Assembly: GCA_964468435.1 (NCBI GenBank)
Contig: CAYXVE010000040.1
Coordinates: 1-49,068, forward strand
Length of the DNA: 49,068 nt
Reading direction: 5' to 3'
Origin: JBCCTX01 sp964468435
GTDB taxonomy: Bacteria > Bacteroidota > Bacteroidia > J057
Shown here: positions 35,795-44,446 of the stretch, piece after piece
Layout of the letters: every line of letters begins with the position of its first letter
Numbering within the stretch: the stretch's first letter is position 1
Translations under genes and position numbers: made by a program
The notes under the pieces: generated by a model
Database searches by the model: none
What the model saw: the letters and a program-made list of their open reading frames with translations, nothing else
Told to the model about the DNA's origin: nothing

Positions 35795-35851
35795 CCCAAT
35801 AACCAACATAGGGTTAATTTTTGTCGTAGTAAGATTATATGGGCTTGATTT

Positions 35852-37825
35852 ATGAAATTGTTTGTCATGCGAGTAAACCTATTAGGGATTGTGATGCTCC
35901 TGGTGCTGTGTAATTTGGAGGTGTCTGGTCAAAAAAGCGTAACTATCCTGGATCACAAGGGAAAGATCAGAATTCAAAGGATGGATATTCTCAATTCTGC
36001 ATCAAGAGAAACTAATATTTCTCTGACGCCAGATGGACGTTTTCTTTATTTTGTATCCTTTCGTGGGGGGCAACCCTGGTCTAATAAATACATGACCTGG
36101 AAATCGGACTCGGTCTGGGATGGCGACATATGGTATTCTGAAAAGATCAATGGCAAATGGAATAAGCCCGAAGTCATGCCTTATGGAATTAATACTTCTA
36201 GTGGGGAAGATGAACCCAATGTTCTGGATGATGGGAAGGTCGTCTACTATCAAAGCTGGGACCGAATGTGGATGTACAACGGTGGACCTTATTACAAGGC
36301 GCGTCGTAAAGGAAGTGTATGGGGCAAACCTCAGGGCCTGGGAGGAGGCATAACAGAATTCTTTCGTCGATATGCAGCGACAGATGGAATGGCTATATCC
36401 CCCGATGAGAAAATTTTTATTGTAGCAGCAGGTCTTGACTATGAGATCAGCGAAAAAATGGACCTCTACATGAGTGTGAGAACAGTTGATGGATGGAGTT
36501 TCTGTAAAAAAATCCCTATCAGCACTTCAGGTAATGAGCGTTCTGTATTTTTAGCTGGAGATGGCAAGACCCTTTACTTTGCATCGGATGGATATAAAGG
36601 ATATGGAGGAATGGACATTTTCAAAACAACTCTCAAACCTGACGGTAGCTTCGGAGAAGTTATAAACATTGGAAAACCCTTTAATACTAGTCAGGATGAC
36701 TATGGTTTTATACTCACAGAGGATGGGGATGAAGCTTATTTTTTAAGAGACGGGGATATTTATTATGGTGATCTGACAGAATCCGATGAACGGATTAAGC
36801 CCGGTATCAATTTTCCTCCTCCGTCTGTAAGGCTAAGTCTTGAGGGTAGGGTGAAAAATCGAGATAACTGGGAATCTATACAGGCTCAGGTCGTGATTTT
36901 GGATAGTAAAACCCGGATGCCAGTCAGAAGTATTAAAACTGACGGGAACGGGGCTTTTTCTTTAGCTCTCAACAACAAAGACCGTGAATATCTATTGATC
37001 GTCAGTGCTTCTGGATTTGAAAAAAAATCCAGAAGCATCGTCATTCAACAGCAAGAAGAGGACTATGCCTATCAGGCCAATTTTCTGCTTAATCCCGTAT
37101 CGGAAGATGAAGTCGTTGCGCAGCAAATACAACCTCCTCAACCTCAAACCCCTGAAAAATCTGAAGAACCTTTAGCAGTTCCGGAAGAGCCCGAAGAGGA
37201 GGTTACCAAACCAAATCCTCAACCACAACCAGAACCAGTCATCTCCGAAACAGAACCTGTAGAGGAAGAAGACCCCTATAATTTTGATAATGTAGCGGAT
37301 AACCATCTTATTTTACTATTGGATGTGTCAGAGTCTATGAATAAACAAAATCGCCTTCCACTACTGAAAAATTCGTTTAGACGCCTTTTGGGTTATATGA
37401 GAGAACAGGATCATATCTCGATAATCGTATACTCAGGTGATGTGACAGTTTCTCTGGAAAATGTCTCAGCAATTGAACATGAAAAGATCTACCAAACTAT
37501 AGAAAATCTGAAATCGGGTGGATCAACCCTAGGGCAGTCGGGACTGCTTCAGGCATACAAGCTTGCTTTCAAGTACTTTATCAGAGCAGGGAATAACCGG
37601 ATTATCATGGCTACAGATGGCGAATTCAATATCGATCCACTCATACCAATTGCCTCCGCCAATTCCAAACGTCAGATTGCTTTAAGCATTTTCACTTTTG
37701 ACGATCAGAATCAGGATAAATTACAAAAACTGGCAAAGAATGGTGGGGGAAATTTTTCTATTTTGTCACAAGAGAATGTGGAGCAGGTACTACTCAAAGA
37801 AGCAAAAGCAGTGAAGAAAAGATAA
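35852..37825 (+). CDS. PD40 beta-propeller - regulatory domain - vWA exported protein (PorE-like architecture)
   Basis: This 657-residue protein has a signal peptide (ending near EVSGQ, residue 27) and a PD40/WD40-like propeller (about 50-320). Propeller blades include SLTPDGRFLYFVS, DDGKVVYYQSWD, LAGDGKTLYFASDG with GYGGMDIF, and LTEDGDEAYF. A carboxypeptidase-regulatory-like beta domain follows (about 328-405), then a proline/glutamate-rich linker (about 410-480). A von Willebrand A domain (about 483-650) has the MIDAS motif DVSES, a distal GGSTLG and TDGEF. The first three parts resemble the T9SS protein PorE, but the C-terminal OmpA domain is replaced by vWA and no TPR is seen. It is followed after 10 bp by a small membrane-protein gene. 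Confidence 0.8.
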   Translation: MKLFVMRVNLLGIVMLLVLCNLEVSGQKSVTILDHKGKIRIQRMDILNSASRETNISLTPDGRFLYFVSFRGGQPWSNKYMTWKSDSVWDGDIWYSEKINGKWNKPEVMPYGINTSSGEDEPNVLDDGKVVYYQSWDRMWMYNGGPYYKARRKGSVWGKPQGLGGGITEFFRRYAATDGMAISPDEKIFIVAAGLDYEISEKMDLYMSVRTVDGWSFCKKIPISTSGNERSVFLAGDGKTLYFASDGYKGYGGMDIFKTTLKPDGSFGEVINIGKPFNTSQDDYGFILTEDGDEAYFLRDGDIYYGDLTESDERIKPGINFPPPSVRLSLEGRVKNRDNWESIQAQVVILDSKTRMPVRSIKTDGNGAFSLALNNKDREYLLIVSASGFEKKSRSIVIQQQEEDYAYQANFLLNPVSEDEVVAQQIQPPQPQTPEKSEEPLAVPEEPEEEVTKPNPQPQPEPVISETEPVEEEDPYNFDNVADNHLILLLDVSESMNKQNRLPLLKNSFRRLLGYMREQDHISIIVYSGDVTVSLENVSAIEHEKIYQTIENLKSGGSTLGQSGLLQAYKLAFKYFIRAGNNRIIMATDGEFNIDPLIPIASANSKRQIALSIFTFDDQNQDKLQKLAKNGGGNFSILSQENVEQVLLKEAKAVKKR

Positions 37826-37835
37826 TAGATACTTC

Positions 37836-38303
37836 ATGGAGGCACTTACACAAAGTCAGGAAAAACTTATTCTGGAAGATAAGCCCACCATGGGGCGTAT
37901 GATCAGTTATGCTTTAGTAGGCACTGGTGTGATCCTGATGCTACCCAGCCAGTACAAACCCACTCCAGATGTATTTCTGTATATGGGTATCTTTATGGCA
38001 CTTGGAGGAGTGGCAATGCAATGGTATCTCAGGGCTTCTGTAAGATGTATATTTGATAAATCTACTGGTAACCTCACCATACATCGCATCAATCCTTTCC
38101 GGGGTGGATGGGAAGAAAGTTATCCACTTAATGAAATCAATAAAATTAGGATCGAATCCCAAACAGACAAAAACAGCCGCAAAAGATATCGTCTGACACT
38201 TCTGATCAATCAACAAAAATGGGTCCCCCTAACTAAAAATTATGTGCGCTCCGATGCACATTCACTGGAAGTCATCGCTCAGAAGATACAGGCGTTTCTG
38301 TAA
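37836..38303 (+). CDS. Small membrane protein with two helices and a beta-rich tail
   Basis: This 155-residue protein has no recognised family. Two hydrophobic helices (about 20-36 and 45-65) are followed by a soluble domain of about 85 residues. That domain begins CIFDKSTGNLTIHRINPF and looks beta-rich, then helical, which resembles a PH-like membrane-associated fold. The gene lies 10 bp after the vWA protein gene, so a joint transcript and a partnership at the envelope are likely. Confidence 0.6.
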   Translation: MEALTQSQEKLILEDKPTMGRMISYALVGTGVILMLPSQYKPTPDVFLYMGIFMALGGVAMQWYLRASVRCIFDKSTGNLTIHRINPFRGGWEESYPLNEINKIRIESQTDKNSRKRYRLTLLINQQKWVPLTKNYVRSDAHSLEVIAQKIQAFL

Positions 38304-38426
38304 TTATTTTGCCCCATGCATGTTTACAGAGGTTTTTAATTTTGTTTGGTAAATGAATGAAGCGGTATAGAAAGGCAGGCTGAGATTGATCAATCTGTTT
38401 AAGAGGCTTCCGCTACCTAGCGGAAA
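38304..38426. other. Non-coding stretch before the decayed gene
   Basis: No open frame of note is seen. TTCCGCTA and TAGCGGAA (38408-38425) form a short palindromic hairpin just before the gene remnant. It may be a decayed leader or terminator. Confidence 0.3.
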
Positions 38427-38685
38427 GTGAAACTGGAATATAAAAAGGCCAAACGCGCCTACGAAAGGGCTGTGGCAAATTATCAGAAATAGACATCTAA
38501 TCGATAAAATCAGTAAACAGGATCTCTGTATTGCCCAGCAGGAGAAAGATAACGCCCAACAGAAGTATATTCGCGATCTCAGACGCTTCTGGACAGCCTA
38601 GACCTATCTGAGAAAGATCTCTATATATGACTTCGAGACTCAGCAACCTTTGCAAGTTCCAGATTCGGGAGGTAAGTTGAATTGA
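38427..38685 (+). pseudogene. Decayed coding remnant, TolC-like outer-membrane efflux protein
   Basis: Two stretches in different frames read as protein. Bases 38427-38489 give VKLEYKKAKRAYERAVANYQ and then a stop. Bases 38500-38682 give a helix with AQQEKDNAQQKYIRDLRRFW, an in-frame TAG at 38599, and then TYLRKISIYDFETQQPL up to TGA at 38683. The heptad-rich helices and the final L-R-K-x-x-x-Y-D-F-E block resemble the end of TolC-family efflux proteins. The frame change, internal stop and loss of everything upstream show decay. Family identity is tentative; decay of a coding sequence is better supported. Confidence 0.5.
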
Positions 38686-38771
38686 TTACATAAAAATAAA
38701 ATGCTGTATTCTGGGAATACATCTCAATATGATTATATTTAAACCATGTTTGACCTAACAATATCATTACT

Positions 38772-39149
38772 ATGAAAAATTTATACTTAGCGATTTTGCT
38801 TGCGGGATTATTTGTTTTCGCAAGCTGCTCTTCCAGCAAAAAACTTACTGATTCTACGGTTGGAGCATGGGAATACGTAGTTTCTGGTACTCCCAATGGC
38901 AATGTTTCAGGTACCATGTTTATTGCAAAAGAAGGTGAAATGTATTCAGGTTCACTGGAAGGAGATGCTGGCACATTACAACTGAAGGATGTAGAAATCA
39001 CTGAAAATCAAATGAAGAGTAAGTTTAGCTATCAGGGATATACCATGAATCTTGAAGGAACTTTTGAAGGTGATACCTTTGAAGGAAAAGTGGTCTATGA
39101 CTACTACAATTCTTTTCCAGTAAAAGCGACCAAGGTCACGGAAAAGTAA
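38772..39149 (+). CDS. Small beta-rich lipoprotein
   Basis: This 125-residue protein has a lipoprotein signal (FVFASC, cysteine at residue 19) and a mature part with short beta strands. These include VGAWEYVVSGTPNGNVSGTM, MYSGSLEGDAGTLQL and MNLEGTFEGDTFEGKVVYDY, suggesting a small lipocalin-like or META-like barrel. Function is unknown. The gene is monocistronic and ends before a terminator at 39169. Confidence 0.7.
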   Translation: MKNLYLAILLAGLFVFASCSSSKKLTDSTVGAWEYVVSGTPNGNVSGTMFIAKEGEMYSGSLEGDAGTLQLKDVEITENQMKSKFSYQGYTMNLEGTFEGDTFEGKVVYDYYNSFPVKATKVTEK

Positions 39150-39168
39150 TTTAAGTATCTAATACAAA

Positions 39169-39206
39169 GAGGAAGTCTCATCCGTGGACTTCCTTCAATT
39201 ATTTTT
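39169..39206 (+). terminator. Rho-independent terminator after the small lipoprotein gene
   Basis: GGAAGTC (39171-39177) pairs with GACTTCC (39187-39193) around a 9-nt loop, extended by A-T and G-T pairs, and followed by CAATTATTTTT. The stem core is the same as at 31538. Confidence 0.7.
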
Positions 39207-39331
39207 GTGATTTGTATAAATGCTTCGCCATTTATAAAACTGAAAGGCTTTTTTTAAAAACGCTTTATTTAGATTATTTACGATACTTCGTTAAACATGA
39301 CTTCTGATACAGCCCATTGCTAGGATGAGTT

Positions 39332-40084
39332 ATGAAAAAGATGTTAAAATGGGGTGGGATAGTGGTATTGGTTATTGTCGCTGCACTCTTTGTAGTGGGA
39401 TTAACCGCACACAAGCCTCTCCCGGAAGGTACGGAGGGACCCAAGGCGGATTCCCTGGCAAGTTGTATGCTTCAGGCCATAAATGATAGTGCATGGGAAG
39501 AAACTGGTGCTGTAGCTTGGACTTTTCCCGGAGGACACCACTATTTATGGGATCGGGATAGGCATTGGGTTAGGGTCGAATGGGGAAAACATATGGTATT
39601 GCTTGAAATAGATAGCAAGACAGGTATCGTTTGGAAAAATGGAGCGGAAATAACCCATGACCCTAAGCAACAGAAACTATTGGAAAAGGCCTGGCAATTT
39701 TGGGTGAATGATTCCTTCTGGTTAAACGCACCTTCAAAAGTTTTTGACCCCGGAACCAAGCGGTATTGGGTTGAGCAGGAACAAGGGAAGCCCTCTTTAT
39801 TGGTGACATATACTCAGGGTGGTAATACACCCGGGGACTCCTATCTTTGGCATCTGGATCAAGACAACCTCCCTGTTTCCTGGCAATTATGGGTCAGGAT
39901 CATTCCTGTTGGAGGGATTTCTTTCAGTTGGGAAGACTGGAAAAGGCTTAGCACGGGTGCAATGATCGCTACCGCACATAAAAGTTCATTTTTGACCCTG
40001 GAACTTAAAAATATTAAGGGAGCTAAATTTGTCGAAATGTTGAACGATGGGAAAGATCCTTTCTCCCCATTAATGAATAAATAA
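39332..40084 (+). CDS. Membrane-anchored protein of unknown function
   Basis: This 250-residue protein has one N-terminal transmembrane helix (IVVLVIVAALFVVGLTA) and a periplasmic domain rich in tryptophan. Segments such as GAVAWTFPGGHHYLWDRDRHW and SYLWHLDQDNLPVSWQLWVR suggest a LolA/LolB-like or DUF-type beta barrel that carries hydrophobic ligands. I cannot name the family. It is monocistronic. Confidence 0.65.
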   Translation: MKKMLKWGGIVVLVIVAALFVVGLTAHKPLPEGTEGPKADSLASCMLQAINDSAWEETGAVAWTFPGGHHYLWDRDRHWVRVEWGKHMVLLEIDSKTGIVWKNGAEITHDPKQQKLLEKAWQFWVNDSFWLNAPSKVFDPGTKRYWVEQEQGKPSLLVTYTQGGNTPGDSYLWHLDQDNLPVSWQLWVRIIPVGGISFSWEDWKRLSTGAMIATAHKSSFLTLELKNIKGAKFVEMLNDGKDPFSPLMNK

Positions 40085-40135
40085 TACTATCAATACCTGT
40101 ATAACCCTGTTTCTTGCTCAATCACATGTGTAAAC

Positions 40136-40234
40136 ATGAAGTCATTTCGTTTTGGATATGTATGGATATCCATCATAATGATTTCCATAACATTCTGTTC
40201 ATTTCAAAAAGCAGGATGCCTGCCCGTGCAATGA
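40136..40234 (+). CDS. Possible 32-residue membrane or secreted peptide
   Basis: An ATG frame encodes MKSFRFGY followed by a hydrophobic stretch (VWISIIMISITFCSF) and a short polar tail with a cysteine. It resembles a lone signal peptide or a truncated exported gene. No good ribosome-binding site is seen, and it could be chance. Confidence 0.25.
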   Translation: MKSFRFGYVWISIIMISITFCSFQKAGCLPVQ

Positions 40235-40271
40235 CTAAAGCCCTGGACATACAACAACCTAGAGAATAGAA

Positions 40272-41000
40272 ATGATAGATATACATGCAGGTATTGATGG
40301 TTGCCGTGCTGGATGGTTTGCTGTACTACTTAGAAATGATGGGATCTGGGATGTTATCCTTGTTTCTACAGTAACAGAATTACTTGATCATATCATAGCT
40401 CCCCGCAGTATACTAATCGATATACCCATCGGGTTACCCAGCCACTCAAAACGGAAATGTGACAGATTGGCTAGGTCTTATCTTACCCGTAAGCGGAGTT
40501 CAAGTGTATTTTCTGTGCCAAGCCGTGAAGCATTATATGCAGAAGATTATCGCAGTGCCTGCGAGATCAATGAACAAATTCTGGGGGTAAAGTTGTCCAA
40601 ACAGACCTGGAATATCCGGAATAAGATAATCGAAATAGATAAACTTTTGAGGTCTTCTACACATTTGAAAAATATTATTCGTGAATGTCATCCTGAAATA
40701 GCCTTCTGGGCATTGGCGGGAAAAGAACCCATGAATCATGTAAAAAGATCTACAGCAGGTATTGCTGAACGCCTGGCACATCTCAAATCATATTTTCCAG
40801 CAAGCGACGAGGTATATCAAGAAGCATTGAATCGATTTGCCCGCAAAGACCTTGCACATGATGATATCATAGATGCAATTGGGTTAGCTGTTACAGCTAC
40901 CTATGCAAAAGAGATTGTATCGATTCCAGCTAAAGCTGAGTTGGATGCATATGAAATACCAATGGAGATTGTGTATGGTGAATTTACTTCTATTGAGTGA
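40272..41000 (+). CDS. DUF429 family protein (predicted RNase H-fold nuclease)
   Basis: This 242-residue protein matches DUF429. It begins with GIDGCRAGWFAVLLR (first acidic residue of an RNase H-like fold) and has ILIDIPIGLPS, the CDRLARSYL...SSVFSVPSREAL block, RECHPEIAFWALAG and, near the end, DDIIDAIGLAVTA. Members are predicted nucleases, but no activity is generally established. The gene is alone, 123 bp before the HhH protein gene. Confidence 0.85.
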   Translation: MIDIHAGIDGCRAGWFAVLLRNDGIWDVILVSTVTELLDHIIAPRSILIDIPIGLPSHSKRKCDRLARSYLTRKRSSSVFSVPSREALYAEDYRSACEINEQILGVKLSKQTWNIRNKIIEIDKLLRSSTHLKNIIRECHPEIAFWALAGKEPMNHVKRSTAGIAERLAHLKSYFPASDEVYQEALNRFARKDLAHDDIIDAIGLAVTATYAKEIVSIPAKAELDAYEIPMEIVYGEFTSIE

Positions 41001-41123
41001 GTATATTAAAATTTACGGATTATCGTAATGAAAATTGCTATAAAGTTTTGGGATACTGATAATATCAGTATATTGAGGTAATGTGCATTCATCAATTAAC
41101 CAGCATTATCAAACACTCAAAAT

Positions 41124-41915
41124 ATGATCAGCCGGGACCCAGATGCCATGGATAGACTTACTGAAAAAAGGGTTTTATTTTATTTTAATCAGGTCCACAG
41201 TATTAAAGAGATTACAGAAGTTCCCTGGGGTGATTCAGGAATGGGCTGGGGGGTAGCGTATGGAATTGGAGAAAATGTTGCTCATCAGATTATTGAGTTT
41301 CGCAATAACCTGCCGAGAAGGAGATTTGTGAGTATGGAGCAGTTGATGGAAGTACCGGGTTTAGGTCGTGAGAAAATCCAAGATATTTTGTATACACTTC
41401 GTATCCCTTCAGCGGAAGCTTTCCGCAGAGCGATGTATCGGCATGTTATTACAGACAATTTTGAATTGTCGTTTTACGCCATCACTTTTGATACATCAGA
41501 AGCCTTTGAGGAAGCAATTCAGGACTTAAGTCAATTGAAAAACATAGTTTCTCAACATGTGAAGTTCCTGGCCCATGCAAGTGCTCCAGATGAAGAACTC
41601 CTCAAAGCTCAACAGCAAGTATTGGATGCATATGTAGAATCAGTCAAAATGGGCTACCTGGCATCCTATATTTTTGCCATTTGGTTTTTTTCATTTGATT
41701 TGGATAATTGGTTTTCTTTTGAGCAGGTGCGGGAGATGACCGAGCAGTATCTGGATATCACGTATCTTTCCAGCGACGAGCAAAGTTTTTACCTGTTTAA
41801 GGGTTTTGATAATGGCCTAATACTCCGGGGAGGGAGAACAGTAGCCGATTTACCGGTAGTTGTCAACCATGATGAAAAAAATGTTACCGTATGGACAGCC
41901 CAGCTATTTGACTAG
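41124..41915 (+). CDS. Helix-hairpin-helix protein of unknown function
   Basis: The 263-residue protein contains an HhH-like DNA-binding element (FVSMEQLMEVPGLGREKIQDI, about 70-92) preceded by a ComEA-like GIGENVAHQIIEFRN segment. The remaining 170 residues have no recognised domain. A DNA or nucleotide role is inferred from the HhH only. An in-frame ATG at 41148 is an alternative start. Confidence 0.6.
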   Translation: MISRDPDAMDRLTEKRVLFYFNQVHSIKEITEVPWGDSGMGWGVAYGIGENVAHQIIEFRNNLPRRRFVSMEQLMEVPGLGREKIQDILYTLRIPSAEAFRRAMYRHVITDNFELSFYAITFDTSEAFEEAIQDLSQLKNIVSQHVKFLAHASAPDEELLKAQQQVLDAYVESVKMGYLASYIFAIWFFSFDLDNWFSFEQVREMTEQYLDITYLSSDEQSFYLFKGFDNGLILRGGRTVADLPVVVNHDEKNVTVWTAQLFD

Positions 41916-41938
41916 CCAGGCTGTTCAATCTCAATAAT

Positions 41939-43237
41939 TTATATAGTAGGATATTCCCAAGGACCTCTATATTCTCTACTCAGGAGTTGATTTGCCCCGT
42001 CATCACCTACGACTACTTCCTTTTCTCCTTCCCATTCCAGACTTCTTCCGAGTTTATATGATAGTACTGCCAGGAGACTCATATTGGTGGCAAGGTGTCC
42101 ATGTTCGATGTCGCATACCGGACGAGTCTTGTTTTCGATAGCCTGCATGAAGTTTGTCCACAATTCTTTGATATTCTGATGATCGGGATCGTTAAGTTGT
42201 GGTTCGACATGAACGATTTCTTTGTTTTTATCTTTTGGGTAAAAGGTCCAGCCATCTAGCCAGCCCATATGGAAAGTACCTTCTGTACCATAGAAGTAGC
42301 AACCTACATTGTGGTCTTCATTGAAGTTACCGATACAGCGTTTATGCTGCCAGGTACACACAAAGTTTTCAAACTCAAAGGTAGCTGTCTGGGTATCAGG
42401 TGCATCAGAATGATCCTGCAGGATGTATTTACCTCCAGTAGAAAAGATCCGTTTGGGGTATTTTTCTTCTGTCCACCATAGTACCTGATCAAACCAGTGT
42501 ATACCCCAATCTGCAATGGTGCCATTGGCATAGTCCATAAAGTGGCGAAATCCCTTGGGGTGGATCTGGGTATTGAACGGCGTGTAAGGAGCAGGACCGC
42601 ACCACATATCCCAGTCTAGACCTTCTGGTGGTTCTGAGTGTGGAGTCTTCTCACCCGGTCCACCACTGTAGTTTACAAAACACTTGACCAGTCTAATATC
42701 TCCAGCTCTTCCGGATTTGAGAAATTCCATTCCCGACATATTATGTGGCGATACCCGGCGGTGCGTTCCTACCTGTACCACTCGTTCATAATCTCGTGCA
42801 GCTTTTAGCATGGCTTTTCCTTCGTTGATGGTGTGTCCGATAGGCTTTTCCACATATACGTGTGCACCATTTTGTACCGCCATAATCATGGGTAGTGCAT
42901 GCCAATGATCGGGTGTGCCGATAATGACTATTTCCGGTTTTTCATTCGTAATCAGTTCCCGGTAATCTTTGTATCCTTTGGGTTTATCACCTGAGAGTTT
43001 GATAATCTCTTCAATAGAACTGTTTAGATGTGACTGGTCCACATCACAAACGGCAATAACTTTGCCGACCTTGGAAGCCATAGCTTCCCGCAGAATATTC
43101 ATACCCCACCATCCGGCACCAATCAGTGCGATGGAATATTTTTGCATGGGATGGCGCTTGAGAGCAGGTAAAATAGGATAGGCAGAAAATGCCGTACTTG
43201 CTGCAGCGCTATGTTTGATAAAAGTCCTTCGGTCCAT
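41939..43237 (-). CDS. Tat-exported Gfo/Idh/MocA-family oxidoreductase
   Basis: This 432-residue protein has a twin-arginine signal (MDRRTFIKHSAAASTAFSAY) and a Rossmann fold with IALIGAGWWGMNIL. The EKP motif is in HVYVEKPIGHT (about 133), a THRRVSPH segment follows, and a substrate domain has GTIADWGIHWFDQVLWW. It resembles the secreted dehydrogenases abundant in Bacteroidota and Planctomycetota that act on sugars or glycosides. It stands alone about 6 kb from the 30-36 kb sugar block and could act in the same pathway. Confidence 0.88.
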   Translation of the reverse strand: MDRRTFIKHSAAASTAFSAYPILPALKRHPMQKYSIALIGAGWWGMNILREAMASKVGKVIAVCDVDQSHLNSSIEEIIKLSGDKPKGYKDYRELITNEKPEIVIIGTPDHWHALPMIMAVQNGAHVYVEKPIGHTINEGKAMLKAARDYERVVQVGTHRRVSPHNMSGMEFLKSGRAGDIRLVKCFVNYSGGPGEKTPHSEPPEGLDWDMWCGPAPYTPFNTQIHPKGFRHFMDYANGTIADWGIHWFDQVLWWTEEKYPKRIFSTGGKYILQDHSDAPDTQTATFEFENFVCTWQHKRCIGNFNEDHNVGCYFYGTEGTFHMGWLDGWTFYPKDKNKEIVHVEPQLNDPDHQNIKELWTNFMQAIENKTRPVCDIEHGHLATNMSLLAVLSYKLGRSLEWEGEKEVVVGDDGANQLLSREYRGPWEYPTI

Positions 43238-43403
43238 GGTATAACGGATTCTTAGTCAGTAAATTAAGTAATTATCTAGTAGCAATTTGCGATGACACAT
43301 TCAATGTGCTGTATATCTGAAGCAGATCTGTTGCAACGCTATAGCATTTTACTAAAATTTTAGGTTTAGGTAAAATACTTATCAAGTTTTTTTACCTTGC
43401 AGT

Positions 43404-44333
43404 ATGCGTATTGTTTTTATGGGAACTCCGGAATTTGCAGTAGCCTCTCTCGATATCCTATTCAAAGCAAGATATGATATCGTAGGAGTTGTTACAGCTC
43501 CGGATCGGCCGGCCGGCCGGGGGAAAAAGATCCGTATGTCTGAGATAAAGGAATATGCACTGGATAAGCATTTACCCGTTCTGCAGCCAGATAAGCTGCG
43601 CGATCCGGAATTTATCCATGCATTGACTGGGTTGAATCCAGATATTTTGGTTGTTGTTGCTTTCAGAATGCTTCCGAAGGTTGTGTGGAGTATCCCTAAT
43701 CTGGGTACTTTCAACCTGCATGCATCCTTGTTACCAGATTACCGTGGTGCTGCTCCGATCAACTGGGTTCTGATCAATGGTGAAACGCGTACTGGTGTTA
43801 CGACATTTATGATAGATGAGCAGATTGATACGGGTAACATATTACTACAGCATGAAATAGAGGTCCCTTTGGATTGGACTGCCGAAGATCTTCACGATCA
43901 GCTTATGCGGGATGGTGCTGAAACAGTTCTGGAAACCGTCAAAGGTCTTGAAGAAGGTACTTTAGTGCCTCAGCCGCAGGATGATAGTCTTTTTTTGCAT
44001 CCGGCTCCTAAAATCTTCAAAGAAGATTGCCGTATTAATTGGGAAAGATCTGCCAAACATATCTACAATCATATTCGTGGATTATCTCCCTATCCGGCAG
44101 CTTGGACTACGCTGGGTGGAAAAATTATGAAAATATACCGGGCGCAGCTCGGTCCAGCACTAGAAGCGGTACCTCCAGGCTCTATAATCCTAGATCATAT
44201 TCAATTTATACTCCAGGTAGCATGCCTTGATCGCTGGCTCTACGTTGAAGAGTTGCAATTAGAAGGTAAACGAAGAATGTCTGCCAATGATTTCCTCAAA
44301 GGCTATAAGGAACCCTTAATTCAGTTTCGATAA
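43404..44333 (+). CDS. fmt: Methionyl-tRNA formyltransferase
   Basis: This 309-residue enzyme formylates initiator Met-tRNA using 10-formyl-tetrahydrofolate. It begins with IVFMGTPEFAVASL and contains VVTAPDRPAGRGKKI (the specificity loop), the catalytic FNLHASLLPDYRGAAPINW with the asparagine and histidine, and TGVTTFMIDEQIDTG. The C-terminal OB-fold domain is complete. No def gene is next to it. Confidence 0.97.
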   Translation: MRIVFMGTPEFAVASLDILFKARYDIVGVVTAPDRPAGRGKKIRMSEIKEYALDKHLPVLQPDKLRDPEFIHALTGLNPDILVVVAFRMLPKVVWSIPNLGTFNLHASLLPDYRGAAPINWVLINGETRTGVTTFMIDEQIDTGNILLQHEIEVPLDWTAEDLHDQLMRDGAETVLETVKGLEEGTLVPQPQDDSLFLHPAPKIFKEDCRINWERSAKHIYNHIRGLSPYPAAWTTLGGKIMKIYRAQLGPALEAVPPGSIILDHIQFILQVACLDRWLYVEELQLEGKRRMSANDFLKGYKEPLIQFR

Positions 44334-44446
44334 GTAAAGCATTTTAATACAGGTCTTAATATCTTCATAGTAATTTGCCAATTCCCCTAGATATGCTCAG
44401 TTCCTACGAGCATTTTGACATTAGACACTAAAATGAGTTGTAAAGG

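Noticed and set aside
43506..43521. GGCCGGCCGGCC palindrome
   Set aside because: It encodes the conserved DRPAGRG loop of Fmt, so the codons explain it.
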